64,000 nt of DNA from an uncultured Sphingorhabdus sp. (GTDB taxonomy: Bacteria > Pseudomonadota > Alphaproteobacteria > Sphingomonadales > Sphingomonadaceae), in the NCBI GenBank assembly GCA_947501885.1, contig CANMXN010000001.1, positions 558,001-622,000 on the forward strand, written 5' to 3'. Position 1 is the first letter of the stretch. Each line of letters begins with the position of its first letter. A program made the translations under genes and the position numbers. Of this stretch, positions 26,243-37,874 are shown in pieces. A model generated the notes under the pieces. It saw only the letters and a list, made by a program, of their open reading frames with translations. It ran no database searches and had not been told where the DNA came from.

Positions 26243-28399
26243 ATGCAAGCGCGCATTCTTATTGTTGACGACCGATCAACCAATTTACGGATTTATGAAC
26301 AATTCGTCAAAATGATGGGAGATGGTTATGTCGCTACATGCTTCGATAATCCATCGAATGCTTTGTTGTGGCTAGAGAGTAATGAAGCCGATTTGCTCAT
26401 CATTGACTATAGAATGCCGGGTATGAATGGCGCTGAGTTCATCAAAACAATCCGTTCCAAAGCTATTGGAAACGACATACCCGCCATTATGATAACGGCA
26501 CATCAAGACCGTGAATATCGTCTGGCTGCATTAGATGCTGGTGCCACAGACTTTTTACAAAGCCCTGTTTCTCATACAGAATTTAGCCAACGTACAAAAA
26601 CATTGCTCAACCAATATCGTAAAAAAGCTGACCTTGCAGAAAAAGTATCTCTCAACCAAAATGATGGAAAACGCCTTAATAATAATGGTAATGATCTATT
26701 ACAAGGCACCAGTATTTTTGAACAAGTTATTGATACTATACCAATTATTATTTGCGCAACTGGACGTGACGAAAAAATATTGTTCATAAATAATTATCAA
26801 GCAGCCATGCTGGGGAATAATCAAAATAATATTGTCGGTAAAAACATTAATGAGCTTTTAGAAAAAGATACAGCAATTCGTAATGCGCGTCGTGACAAGA
26901 TCATATTAAAAACATCCAAAGCCATCCCACACTATGAAGAGAGCTTTACCAGCGATGGTATCGAACTGATATTCCATTGTAATAAGGCCCCTCTTTTGAA
27001 CAAAGAAGGTGAAACCATAGGCGTTTTAACCACAGGTGTTGACATTACTGCGCGGAAATATGCCGAACAACATAGGGCTCATCTCGCATTACATGACATT
27101 TTAACAGGCCTTCCAAACAGAGCATTACTTGCAGAGCGCATCAGTAACACTATTGAAGATTGCTCAAATAGCGATGAAACCGCAGCCTTATTATTGCTTG
27201 ATCTCGATAGATTTAAAGTGATCAATGATACTAAGGGGCATCAAACGGGTGACATATTGCTACGTGAGGTAGCTGAGCGCATCAATAATATTTTACGCCC
27301 AGATGATTTTGCTGCGCGTATTGGCGGTGATGAATTTGCCATTATTCTGCGTAATCTTAATACAGCGAAGCAAGTGAATTCCATTTGTAAAAAACTGCTT
27401 AACAGCATTAACGAGCCTTATTCTATTCCTGGCATATCTCAATTGGTGGGTGCAAGTATTGGTATTGCTCTCATTCCAGATGATGCGAATGATCCCGATG
27501 AATTACTGCGCCTTTCCGATTTGGCTATGTATGATGCCAAGGCAAGCGGCCGAAATAGAACTTGTTTCTTCTCGCCAGAGCTAAACAATATCGCGCAAGC
27601 CAATGCAACGTTAGAAATTGAATTACGCAAGGCATTAGACAATAATGAATTTATCCTAGAGTATCAGCCGATCGTAAATGCTAGCAATGGCAAATATGAG
27701 GGTGGTGAAGCTCTGCTGCGGTGGCAACATCCAGAAAGAGGATATCTATTACCTGCAGAGTTTTTGGGCGTTGCCAATGATTGTGGTTTGATTGATGATA
27801 TCGGCCTCTATGTACTTGAAGCAGCCTGTAAACAAATTCAAAAAATGTCTGCTATGGACACAGAAGTTCCCAAAATTGCCGTCAATATTTCACCGCGCCA
27901 ATTTAGCAATTGTAATGTAAACGACATTATTCGTAATTTGATTGAAAAATATCAAATCAATCCGCAGAAGCTAACGATTGAGATTACAGAAGAATTACTC
28001 CTTGATCAACATGATGACATATTAGAAATATTAATTGATATTCGCAATCAAGGTATTGGAATAGCCATTGATGATTTCGGTACAGGATATTCATCTCTAC
28101 AATATTTACGTGATTTACCAGCTACTTGCTTAAAAATTGACCGTGCATTTATCTCTCGCATTGAGCAATCTGCTGAAGATCGCGCCATTATCGGTACAAT
28201 CACACATTTGGCTCATGCCTTATCTATGCAAGTGATTGCGGAAGGCGTTGAAACACAAAATCAATATGATTTACTGCGGGCTGCTGGTGTTAACTCCATT
28301 CAAGGTTATTTAATGGGGCAGCCCATGAATGCTGAAACATTTGAGGATATCTTTGTTTCTAAACAAAAATTCTCTAACAGGTCGATAAATGAAGATTGA
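26243..28399 (+). CDS. REC-PAS-GGDEF-EAL cyclic-di-GMP regulator of the DSF module
   Basis: A 718-residue response regulator that should make and/or break c-di-GMP. Residues 1-120 are a receiver with D9/D10 and phosphoacceptor D55 ([10 protein letters not shown]); the usual C-terminal KP lysine is replaced (FLQSPVS). A PAS domain follows (about 160-270), then GGDEF with an intact RIGGDEF (361-365) and an intact I-site RPDD five residues upstream, then EAL with EALLRW (489-491), [15 protein letters not shown] and VIAEGVET. The cyclase and phosphodiesterase sites both look competent. The track's TTG start at 26123 would add 40 residues before the receiver; I prefer ATG 26243. The gene overlaps the kinase by 11 bases and occupies the rpfG position. 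Confidence 0.9.
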   Translation: MQARILIVDDRSTNLRIYEQFVKMMGDGYVATCFDNPSNALLWLESNEADLLIIDYRMPGMNGAEFIKTIRSKAIGNDIPAIMITAHQDREYRLAALDAGATDFLQSPVSHTEFSQRTKTLLNQYRKKADLAEKVSLNQNDGKRLNNNGNDLLQGTSIFEQVIDTIPIIICATGRDEKILFINNYQAAMLGNNQNNIVGKNINELLEKDTAIRNARRDKIILKTSKAIPHYEESFTSDGIELIFHCNKAPLLNKEGETIGVLTTGVDITARKYAEQHRAHLALHDILTGLPNRALLAERISNTIEDCSNSDETAALLLLDLDRFKVINDTKGHQTGDILLREVAERINNILRPDDFAARIGGDEFAIILRNLNTAKQVNSICKKLLNSINEPYSIPGISQLVGASIGIALIPDDANDPDELLRLSDLAMYDAKASGRNRTCFFSPELNNIAQANATLEIELRKALDNNEFILEYQPIVNASNGKYEGGEALLRWQHPERGYLLPAEFLGVANDCGLIDDIGLYVLEAACKQIQKMSAMDTEVPKIAVNISPRQFSNCNVNDIIRNLIEKYQINPQKLTIEITEELLLDQHDDILEILIDIRNQGIGIAIDDFGTGYSSLQYLRDLPATCLKIDRAFISRIEQSAEDRAIIGTITHLAHALSMQVIAEGVETQNQYDLLRAAGVNSIQGYLMGQPMNAETFEDIFVSKQKFSNRSINED

Positions 28400-30950
28400 T
28401 ATGATCAAACATATAATATCGCAAAACTTCACTAGAAATGAACTTTCTGATGAATTGTCAATAAGTGAGAGGCAAACATTAATTAATCGTTTTGCTCTGG
28501 GTACGCTTGTCCCGCTAATCTGCTTTCTATTTTTCCCTAATCCCGAAATTGTCATGGGATTTGGCTATTATCTGCTAGTTAATATCATACTCTGGATTGC
28601 GTTATATTCGGATGCAATCCCGCGCAATATGCGCATATTAAGCAGTATTATTTTAGATGTTACTATGGGTGTTTTTATTTCCAGTATAAATGCTCAAGAT
28701 ATGGCGATGGTATATCCAATTTATCTATGGATGACCCTTGGCAATGGATTTCGTTTCGGAATCAAATGGCTCTATATTTCATCTTTTTTTTCCATGCTTT
28801 CATTTTCTATCATCATATATATGGAACCATATTGGCAGGACAATATAACTCTAGCAATCAGCCTATTAATCGCATTATTAATTATACCCGCATATTGCTC
28901 TATTCTTATTCACAAAATTTCAGCAGAAAAAGAAAAAGCAGAATCCGCAAATCGTGCAAAAAGCTATTTCTTAGCAAGTGTGAGCCATGAATTAAGAACA
29001 CCATTAAATGCAATTATTGGCTATGGTACGCATTTATTAAATATGGATTTAAGGCCTTCCCAATTGAAGATGGTCAACTCAAGCGTCGCCGCAGGACAAC
29101 ATTTATTACAATTAATAGAGCAGATATTGCAGCTTGGGAAATCAGACACACAAGCAGATAATATTGAAGTTATCGATTTTGAAGTAACGAAATTGATGGT
29201 TGAAGTCAGAGACATGTTGCAAATTCGCGCCAAAGAAAAAGGATTAGAATTACATATCCAATCGGAGCCTTCCAGGCAAAACATGTATAATGGTCCAGCA
29301 AAAGATATAAAGAATCTATTATTAAACATTGCTAGCAACGCCATAAAATTTACGGATTATGGTAAAGTTACTATCCGTGATAGCCTCAAAGAAAATGAAG
29401 ACGGTTTGATATTAGAATTATCAATTATTGATACCGGCATCGGTATTCATAAAGATGCATACAATAAAATCTTTGAACCATTTCAGCAAGCAGACCAAAC
29501 TATAATGGAGCGCTTTGGCGGCACTGGGCTTGGTTTGGCCATATGCAAACAAATTACTGATAAACTCGGCGGCGAGATTTCTGTCACCAGTGAGATTGGT
29601 CAAGGTAGCTGCTTTAGACTATCAATTCCATTGCAGAAAGTAACCGCTGAAGACCATCAAGAGTTGCTGGATACCAATACCAAAGAACTCACAAAGATAT
29701 TATCATTGGGATTACAAAAAGAAGATATGCTGCTCCAAGCGCAATGCTCAGGTGAATATTTTATTGCACACCATGATTGCCAGAGCGTTGATGAAATAGA
29801 GATATTCCTTCAAAAGAATGATATTCAAGATTTTGATATAGTTATTCTAGATCAGTCCATAGTCGGAACGATCGAATATAATGATATATTTTGGAAGCCA
29901 TTTCAATCAACCTCCATTGCAACAGTCATAATTGCTGAAGATGAAGAATTTGACATTCACAAGATGAACATTCAAGCTGCTTTTTCTTCTATTTTATCAC
30001 CAACAGCCAGTTTCGATCAATTTAGATCAGCCATAAAAATAGGGGCTTCATATTGTGAGACAATTACTGAAGGTCAAGATATAGATTGTGCAAGCTATAT
30101 AGAATATGCAGATGAAGATAATAATATTGCTAATATAGGGCATATATTAGTTGTTGATGATAATAGAACAAACCGCATGGTCCTAGAATCAATTTTACAA
30201 AGCGGCGGTTACAGCATAACCCTCGCAAATGATGGTGATGAAGCTCTTGAAATATTAGAACAAGAAAAGTTTGATATCATGTTAATTGATGTCAATATGC
30301 CCAAACTCAATGGCATCGAAGCCACAAAATTATGGCGTCATATGGAAGATCCAAATAACGAAATGCCCATATTGGGAGTTACAGCCGATGCCACAGATGA
30401 AACACGCGATAAATGTATAGCTGCTGGTATGAATGAACATATTACAAAACCAGTCGAAGCCGATAAATTATTATCAAAGGTAAGGCATTATTGTAATGTA
30501 GTTCAAACACAATCAAATCATAATAAAGACAGCTCTGAGAATGAACAGAGAGATACTAACCTCATCCTCACAAGTGATGAGATTCAACCAGAGCGTTTCT
30601 CTTATCTACAATCAATCGGTGGAGATGATTTCATATTATTAATTATCGAGAGTTATATTGATGAAACCAATAATATCATGCTCGACCTAAACCAATCAGT
30701 AAAAGAAAATGACATTAATAAATTTCGATTTGCTGCCCATGCTATAAAAAGCTCTGCTAATAATATTGGGGCTGTCAATCTCTCTGAGCTATGCAAAAAT
30801 ATGGAGCATATTAGTGAGGATGATTTTCAATTAAATGGTGCTAAATTAATAGCAGACATCACTATTTGTCATGAGAAGATCTTGAGTGAATTAATATCTA
30901 TACAAAAAAATAATATGGATAATAATGCTCTTCTTAAAAATGTAAGCTAA
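28389..30950 (+). CDS. rpfC: RpfC-like hybrid sensor histidine kinase (DSF sensor)
   Basis: An 853-residue membrane kinase. The N-terminal sensor (about 30-185) has about five hydrophobic helices including [14 protein letters not shown] and EPYWQDN, which resemble my recollection of Xanthomonas RpfC (MWVTIGNGLRYG, SPYWKAN). Next come HisKA with H200 in SHELRTPLN and the ATPase domain ([23 protein letters not shown]). A degenerate receiver-like stretch (about 430-560) precedes a full receiver with D634 ([11 protein letters not shown]) and conserved KP, and a C-terminal Hpt domain has H784 ([13 protein letters not shown]). RpfC is usually shorter (about 725 residues), so the extra receiver-like domain is unusual. 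The stop is 9 bases from the convergent rpfF stop. Confidence 0.88.
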   Translation: MKIDMIKHIISQNFTRNELSDELSISERQTLINRFALGTLVPLICFLFFPNPEIVMGFGYYLLVNIILWIALYSDAIPRNMRILSSIILDVTMGVFISSINAQDMAMVYPIYLWMTLGNGFRFGIKWLYISSFFSMLSFSIIIYMEPYWQDNITLAISLLIALLIIPAYCSILIHKISAEKEKAESANRAKSYFLASVSHELRTPLNAIIGYGTHLLNMDLRPSQLKMVNSSVAAGQHLLQLIEQILQLGKSDTQADNIEVIDFEVTKLMVEVRDMLQIRAKEKGLELHIQSEPSRQNMYNGPAKDIKNLLLNIASNAIKFTDYGKVTIRDSLKENEDGLILELSIIDTGIGIHKDAYNKIFEPFQQADQTIMERFGGTGLGLAICKQITDKLGGEISVTSEIGQGSCFRLSIPLQKVTAEDHQELLDTNTKELTKILSLGLQKEDMLLQAQCSGEYFIAHHDCQSVDEIEIFLQKNDIQDFDIVILDQSIVGTIEYNDIFWKPFQSTSIATVIIAEDEEFDIHKMNIQAAFSSILSPTASFDQFRSAIKIGASYCETITEGQDIDCASYIEYADEDNNIANIGHILVVDDNRTNRMVLESILQSGGYSITLANDGDEALEILEQEKFDIMLIDVNMPKLNGIEATKLWRHMEDPNNEMPILGVTADATDETRDKCIAAGMNEHITKPVEADKLLSKVRHYCNVVQTQSNHNKDSSENEQRDTNLILTSDEIQPERFSYLQSIGGDDFILLIIESYIDETNNIMLDLNQSVKENDINKFRFAAHAIKSSANNIGAVNLSELCKNMEHISEDDFQLNGAKLIADITICHEKILSELISIQKNNMDNNALLKNVS

Positions 30951-30959
30951 AGTAACAAA

Positions 30960-31886
30960 TCAAGCGGTTTGACGAATTTTTCGGATCTGCGCTCTTACTA
31001 AACGTTGCATCTTTTTAAGATCTTCCTCCCTAAGTGTTCTCGCCGTATCGACCCATTGATCGGTAATAAACATTAATTCATCCAATGTAACGGGCGCCGA
31101 ATATTTACGCGCTTGATGGATAGCATATTCAACTGCAAACTTATGTTTATTATCTGAAACATATTGAATTACGGCGGCTTTACCTTCACCATCATCTGCC
31201 AATATATCTACGATACCCATTTCATGAAGTTCAGTGGCAGAATATAATCTGCCATCTAAAATCATCTTTTTGGTCAATTCATGACCAATACGCCTGGACA
31301 AAAAACTATAAGCTCCCATTCCAGGAAATAAGTTAAACAATATCTCTGGTAAGCCCATGCGCGCGCTTTTTTCAGCTATAATTACATCCGATGCCAGAGC
31401 ATGTTCAAAACCACCACCCAAAGCATCCCCTTGCACTAGCGCAATAGAAATTATTGGCGCCTTAAAATTTGTATAATTCGCATATTGCATGCGGACACAG
31501 GTTTCAGCATATGTCTTTAGAGCATCATAATCTTGGTTCTTGGTGCATTCGACAAAATGATTAAGATCACCGCCAAAATTAAATACACCTGATGACATAG
31601 ACCCAGTTACAAAATATTTTAAATTACTAGCGGCATATACAGGTTTATTGCCATAATATTTTTTGACCCAATCATGAACAATATCAACTTCTTCACCCAA
31701 TTTATGGGTGTAAGTAGGATGTGTTTTTTGATCCATAAAAAACCAAAATATTTCATCTTCTTTGTCATAGCGTATATATATCTCATCAAACTTTTTTTGC
31801 AAAATGTCTGATACGCCGTCGATAACTATATCATTATCAAATTGTTTAAAAATTGAATGGCTTGATGCAATTTCATCCATTTGCAA
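30960..31886 (-). CDS. rpfF: RpfF-like DSF fatty-acid signal synthase (crotonase fold)
   Basis: A 308-residue crotonase-superfamily protein. In RpfF this enzyme dehydrates 3-hydroxyacyl-ACP to a cis-2-enoyl chain and releases it as DSF. It carries FNFGGDLNHF, SIALVQGDALGGGFEHALASDVIIAE, MGLPEILFNLFPGMGAYSFL and the C-terminal ITDQWVDTA...MQRLVRAQ, all close to remembered Xanthomonas RpfF. Both catalytic glutamates are present: E161 (GGFEHAL) and E181 (LPEILF), offset by 20 from E141/E161 of RpfF. It has a longer N-terminus by about 20 residues. It is convergent with the RpfC-like kinase, as in Xanthomonas. No rpfB gene is adjacent. Confidence 0.9.
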   Translation of the reverse strand: MQMDEIASSHSIFKQFDNDIVIDGVSDILQKKFDEIYIRYDKEDEIFWFFMDQKTHPTYTHKLGEEVDIVHDWVKKYYGNKPVYAASNLKYFVTGSMSSGVFNFGGDLNHFVECTKNQDYDALKTYAETCVRMQYANYTNFKAPIISIALVQGDALGGGFEHALASDVIIAEKSARMGLPEILFNLFPGMGAYSFLSRRIGHELTKKMILDGRLYSATELHEMGIVDILADDGEGKAAVIQYVSDNKHKFAVEYAIHQARKYSAPVTLDELMFITDQWVDTARTLREEDLKKMQRLVRAQIRKIRQTA

Positions 31887-32131
31887 TATCCCATATCCTT
31901 TGCAAAATCCGCTGTGACTATTAGTTATCCTATTCCATCACTATAACAGAAAATATTTTTGTACGTAAAAGTTTTTACGATTAACCATTAATTTAATATA
32001 TTCTATATTTTAAACTATTACTATCAGATACTTAGATATCTTACTATGGTTAATAAAAACGCGATTAAAAGATGTTTTTTATAATAAAATTATATAAGTT
32101 AAATATTTTATATGGATATATTATTATTTTA

Positions 32132-33529
32132 CTACGCTGTTTTCATTGTTTTTACGGCAAAATCAACGATAAGAATTAACAGCAATGATGCGCCAAATGC
32201 TGGCAGTAAAATAGCACATAATGTTAGAAAGGCGCCTATTAATTTTAAACTAGGCATTGTTTTAGGCATCGGCGGTACGCCAATCTTATCAGCTATATGA
32301 GCTTTACGGCCCAATATCTTATTGGACAAGGCATCGGAAGCCTTAGGCCTGCGGTGCCACCACATTCTTATGCCGCTATAACATAGTATAACTAGAGCCA
32401 AAGCTGTGAAAACACCGATTAATTGATTAAACCATCCAAGCAACTGCCCTTCATGCCATGCAATGCCATAACTAATTATTTGATCAATAATGTGCCTATC
32501 CGTAAATTCAGAACGAGCGATAATATCCCCGCTAACACCATCTACGGAGACCGAGCGTCTTAGAGGGCGATCTTGTGTTTGGCTAGATAACTTCCATTCT
32601 CTCGAAAATAGCTTTTGATCATTTTTAAAGACTTCTTTTGGGCGAATAATGATAGGGTAAGAAAATTGCTCTTGCCGCGCAATCCTATCCAGTCTCTGTA
32701 AAGTGATGCCACCACTGCGCACATTATCCTTATTCAACTTTGCATAGCGCAACATCTCTTGATGATCATGTTCAATATGCAGCGGTTCAACTTCCATCGA
32801 TTGTATTTCTGATGGTTGAACACTCCGCCAATCTTGTTTTTGTTGATTAACCCATCCCATTTCTGCACGCAGCATATTAAACCCACTGGCCCAACCTTGC
32901 GTCCATGGTAAAGCACTAAGCAGCAATATTAGAGCCAATCCAGATGCATAAAATCCAGTAACAGCGTGTATATCACGCCAAAAAATACGCTTACCTGTCA
33001 TTATTCTAGGCCATAAAATACCACCCATTTTTCTCTGACGCGGCCACCATAGATAAAGACCTGATATTATCATGATAATCGCCCAGCTAGCGGCTATTTC
33101 TACCAAATAACGTCCAAAACTTCCAATCAATAGGCTAGAATGGACTTTAGCTACAAAATTACTAATACGGCTTTCAGGATCAACTGCTGCCAATACCATA
33201 GCATCGGGTGCAACATAAATATCGCGCATCCCGCTATCATCGGCGAGACCAATATGAAATATAGCTGCATCATTATCATTTTTGGCCAATCTATAATGAT
33301 GAAAGATTGCATCAGGATAGGATGATTGCATCGCTCTGAATTGTTCATCTACCGTAACCATTTGTTCCGCATCAAGCCCTCTCCACTCGCGTTCTTGAAA
33401 TTGGTCAATTTGCGGTTTAAATAGATAGATTGAACCTGTAACCGACAATATAATAATAAAGGGTATTACAAAAAGCCCAGCATAAAAATGCCAGCGCCAG
33501 ATCACGCGATAAAGAGAGTCTTGTTGCAT
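32132..33529 (-). CDS. PepSY-domain transmembrane protein
   Basis: A 465-residue inner-membrane protein of the PepSY-associated TM family, often iron-regulated and found near siderophore receptors; its precise role (ferric reduction is proposed for some members) is unsettled. It has four main hydrophobic segments: WRWHFYAGLFVIPFIIILSVTGSIYLF, LVEIAASWAIIMIISGLYLWWP, GFYASGLALILLLSALPW, and LIGVFTALALVILCYSGIRMWW plus a last C-terminal helix. Histidines in WRWHFYAG, VHSSLL, RDIHAVTGF and IAWHEGQL are conserved family positions. It is followed by an AT-rich 245-base gap upstream of rpfF. No receptor gene lies nearby. Confidence 0.8.
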   Translation of the reverse strand: MQQDSLYRVIWRWHFYAGLFVIPFIIILSVTGSIYLFKPQIDQFQEREWRGLDAEQMVTVDEQFRAMQSSYPDAIFHHYRLAKNDNDAAIFHIGLADDSGMRDIYVAPDAMVLAAVDPESRISNFVAKVHSSLLIGSFGRYLVEIAASWAIIMIISGLYLWWPRQRKMGGILWPRIMTGKRIFWRDIHAVTGFYASGLALILLLSALPWTQGWASGFNMLRAEMGWVNQQKQDWRSVQPSEIQSMEVEPLHIEHDHQEMLRYAKLNKDNVRSGGITLQRLDRIARQEQFSYPIIIRPKEVFKNDQKLFSREWKLSSQTQDRPLRRSVSVDGVSGDIIARSEFTDRHIIDQIISYGIAWHEGQLLGWFNQLIGVFTALALVILCYSGIRMWWHRRPKASDALSNKILGRKAHIADKIGVPPMPKTMPSLKLIGAFLTLCAILLPAFGASLLLILIVDFAVKTMKTA

Positions 33530-33692
33530 TTTACAGATATAACTTTGGGAGACTTATAGAGAATATAGTATGGATAGATGCAGAATTGCTATCTTATAAT
33601 CTCGATATGGAATAAAGTCACCATGCATAGTCATAAATTTATTTCCAACTTTATATCATTGCAAAAATAGATTTAATGCCCATAATTAAGGT

Positions 33693-34070
33693 ATGAATGA
33701 TATAACCGAAACTCATACTCCTCATGATGAAAAATATCTGAAAGAAACCCCCATTGCTGATTTCACAGTTGGTCAGGTAGTAAAACACCGTATGTTTGAT
33801 TTTCGCGGGGTCATCTACGACGTAGATCCTACCTATAGTAATGATGATGAATGGTATGAATCAATACCGAAAGAATATCGACCACATAAAAATCAACCTT
33901 TTTATCATCTGTTCGCAGAAAATAATGAAAGCAGCTATATCGCCTATGTAAGCCAGCAAAATTTAATTGCCGACGGTATTTCTGGACCTATTAATCACCC
34001 GCAAATCCGTGAGATATTTGGTGAATGGAACGAAGACCATTATCAATTACGGTCTCAATTAAAAAATTAA
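33693..34070 (+). CDS. hspQ: heat shock protein HspQ (hemimethylated-DNA-binding YccV family)
   Basis: A 125-residue protein of the HspQ/YccV family, which in E. coli acts as a protease specificity-enhancing factor and has been reported to bind hemimethylated DNA. The signature is clear: FTVGQVVKHRMFDFRGVIYDVDPTYSNDDEWYESIP followed by QPFYHLFAENNESSYIAYVSQQNL. The N-terminal 20 residues (His/Thr/Glu-rich) are extra. The ATG at 33693 is preceded by TAAGGT. It is a single gene, divergent from the PepSY gene and convergent with the ABC permease. Confidence 0.9.
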   Translation: MNDITETHTPHDEKYLKETPIADFTVGQVVKHRMFDFRGVIYDVDPTYSNDDEWYESIPKEYRPHKNQPFYHLFAENNESSYIAYVSQQNLIADGISGPINHPQIREIFGEWNEDHYQLRSQLKN

Positions 34071-34128
34071 GTCATGACGCATTTTATAATGCCTTATAAT
34101 ATCCGAAAGGCGTTCAACTTAAATTCTG

Positions 34129-34941
34129 TTAATTCTTAAGCTTCCAACCTGAACGTAGCAGCGCATAACATACGGATGCTGCAAAAATATTGAGCAATAA
34201 TAATATCACAGCGCCATTGATAATATTGGTATCAGCACTTCCAATAAACCCATATCTAAAACCAGATATAATATAGAAAAAAGGATTGGCGTGGCTGATT
34301 GCTTGGAATATCGGTGATAATCTATCGATAGAATAAAATGTTCCAGACAATAGCGATAGAGGCGCAATAATAAAATTGGTAACAGCAGCTGCATGATCAA
34401 ACTTTTCTGCCCAAATAGATGTCATAACCCCTAACAAAGCGATAAACATCGATCCCATTACACCAAAATAAATTACGGCCAGTGGGTATTTGACACTCAC
34501 TTCAACATCGGGCCATAGGTACATCGCAAACCATACAGTTAAACCAACCAATATCGCCCGAGTAACAGCTGCTGAAACCATAGCAAATAATGTTTCTATG
34601 GTTGACAGTGGCGGCATCAAATAATCAACAATTGTTCCTTGAATCTTTCCAACCAAAAGAGCGAAGCTACTATTTGCAAATGCATTTTGTATCATCCCCA
34701 TCACGATCAAGCCTGGGGCCAGAAAGTTAGCAAAGGGTTGCCCCAAAACCATATAATCACCGCGGCCTAATGCTACGATAAAGATGATTAAAAATAACAA
34801 TGTTGTTATCGCTGGCCCCCAAATAGTTTGGAGTTGCACTTTCATAAAGCGCCGCACTTCTTTCATGTACAGCGTCTTAAATCCGATCCAATTCACGCGG
34901 TTAATTTTGGTCTCACCCAATTTTGGTTGAATATTGTCCAT
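34129..34941 (-). CDS. ABC-2 type transporter permease
   Basis: A 270-residue inner-membrane permease with six predicted helices, beginning ITTLLFLIIFIVALG. It contains FANFLAPGLIVMGMIQNAFANSSFALLVGKIQGTIVDYLMPPLS, the conserved ABC-2 core (YadH-like), and ISGFRYGFIGS near the end. A soluble N-terminus of about 40 residues precedes helix one. The ATPase gene normally next to such permeases is not in the neighbourhood, so the partner must be elsewhere or shared. The substrate is unknown; the YadG/YadH type suggests export. It diverges from gcrA with a 119-base shared promoter gap. Confidence 0.85.
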   Translation of the reverse strand: MDNIQPKLGETKINRVNWIGFKTLYMKEVRRFMKVQLQTIWGPAITTLLFLIIFIVALGRGDYMVLGQPFANFLAPGLIVMGMIQNAFANSSFALLVGKIQGTIVDYLMPPLSTIETLFAMVSAAVTRAILVGLTVWFAMYLWPDVEVSVKYPLAVIYFGVMGSMFIALLGVMTSIWAEKFDHAAAVTNFIIAPLSLLSGTFYSIDRLSPIFQAISHANPFFYIISGFRYGFIGSADTNIINGAVILLLLNIFAASVCYALLRSGWKLKN

Positions 34942-34970
34942 TTAATCCCTAAATAGCTCTCAATGATTAT

Positions 34971-35030
34971 GATTCATACGAATATTCATTAACGGCCCCT
35001 TCAACAAGCCGTCTATGTACACAGTGAATC
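34971..35030 (+). promoter_or_regulatory. two GANTC methylation sites in the gcrA upstream region
   Basis: GATTC at 34971-34975 and GAATC at 35026-35030 lie 55 bases apart in the 119-base gap before gcrA. GANTC is the CcrM target, and GcrA is known to act at methylated GANTC-containing promoters in Caulobacter, so auto- or cell-cycle control is possible. Two sites in this length is only slightly above chance. Confidence 0.4.
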
Positions 35031-35060
35031 TATATTTACCAACGAATTTTTGGAGTTACC

Positions 35061-35708
35061 ATGGCTTGGACTGAAGAACGCATTGACCACCTAAAACAGC
35101 TTTGGGAAAAAGGGCTTACTGCAAGCCAAATTGCTGAACAACTTGGTGGTGTCAGCCGTAATGCTGTCATTGGTAAAGCTCATAGATTGGGCTTAAAATC
35201 GCGCCCCTCACCTGTTAAATCTGGTGGTAAAAAAGCCGCGGCTAAGAAAAGCGTGAAGCGAACTAAGGCAGCGCCAAGTACGAAAAAAGATACAACGGCC
35301 ACCCCCCCCAAACCACAAGCTGCACCTAAACAAAACTCTGCTCAAACACAGCAAGGCGTTGCTAGTGATGCACCCAAAATTGTTTCAATCGGTCCAGGTG
35401 GATTTTTACGGCAAGGCCCTGGTGATCAGCAAGCTCCGATTCCCCCCGCACCTCCACGCCGTTTGGTTCCCGCAAAACCAAGTCCTGAAATGGCAGATAA
35501 AACCAGCTTACTCGAACTCAATGATCGTGTATGCCGCTGGCCTATCAATCATCCCGGTGAAGCAGATTTTCACTTTTGCGGTGCACCTGTAAATGTAGGT
35601 TTCCCATATTGCGTAGAACATTGCGGTAGAGCTTATCAAGCGCAATTACCCCGCGGCGTTCGTAGACCTCCTCCACCAATGCCTTTTGGCGGCCCCAGAG
35701 TCAGGTGA
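35061..35708 (+). CDS. gcrA: GcrA cell-cycle regulator
   Basis: Alphaproteobacterial transcription factor that works with sigma-70 RNA polymerase at CcrM-methylated promoters during S-phase. The N-terminal DNA-binding part is textbook: MAWTEERIDHLKQLWEKGL, then SASQIAEQLGG-like TASQIAEQLGGVSRNAVIGKAHRLGL (about 20-46). A long disordered Lys/Ala/Pro/Gln linker (about 50-140) follows. The C-terminal sigma-binding zinc-finger-like domain has NDRVCRWPINHPGEADFHFCG and FPYCVEHCGRAYQ with four Cys/His ligands. TTGGAG lies about 7 bases before the ATG. At 215 residues it is typical. Confidence 0.95.
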   Translation: MAWTEERIDHLKQLWEKGLTASQIAEQLGGVSRNAVIGKAHRLGLKSRPSPVKSGGKKAAAKKSVKRTKAAPSTKKDTTATPPKPQAAPKQNSAQTQQGVASDAPKIVSIGPGGFLRQGPGDQQAPIPPAPPRRLVPAKPSPEMADKTSLLELNDRVCRWPINHPGEADFHFCGAPVNVGFPYCVEHCGRAYQAQLPRGVRRPPPPMPFGGPRVR

Positions 35709-35843
35709 TTTAGGCCAGCTCATTTAATTCATATAATCTAAATTATCTAATTTGCTCAAGAGAAGCCTATTTATGTGGCCATAAAAGCTATGAACAAAAT
35801 AGTTATCCACAATTGGAATATAGTGTTGCAAGCAAGAGTTTAG

Positions 35844-37850
<2,007 letters not shown>

Positions 37851-37874
37851 ATTGCCATAAACCAAGGACGGCAT

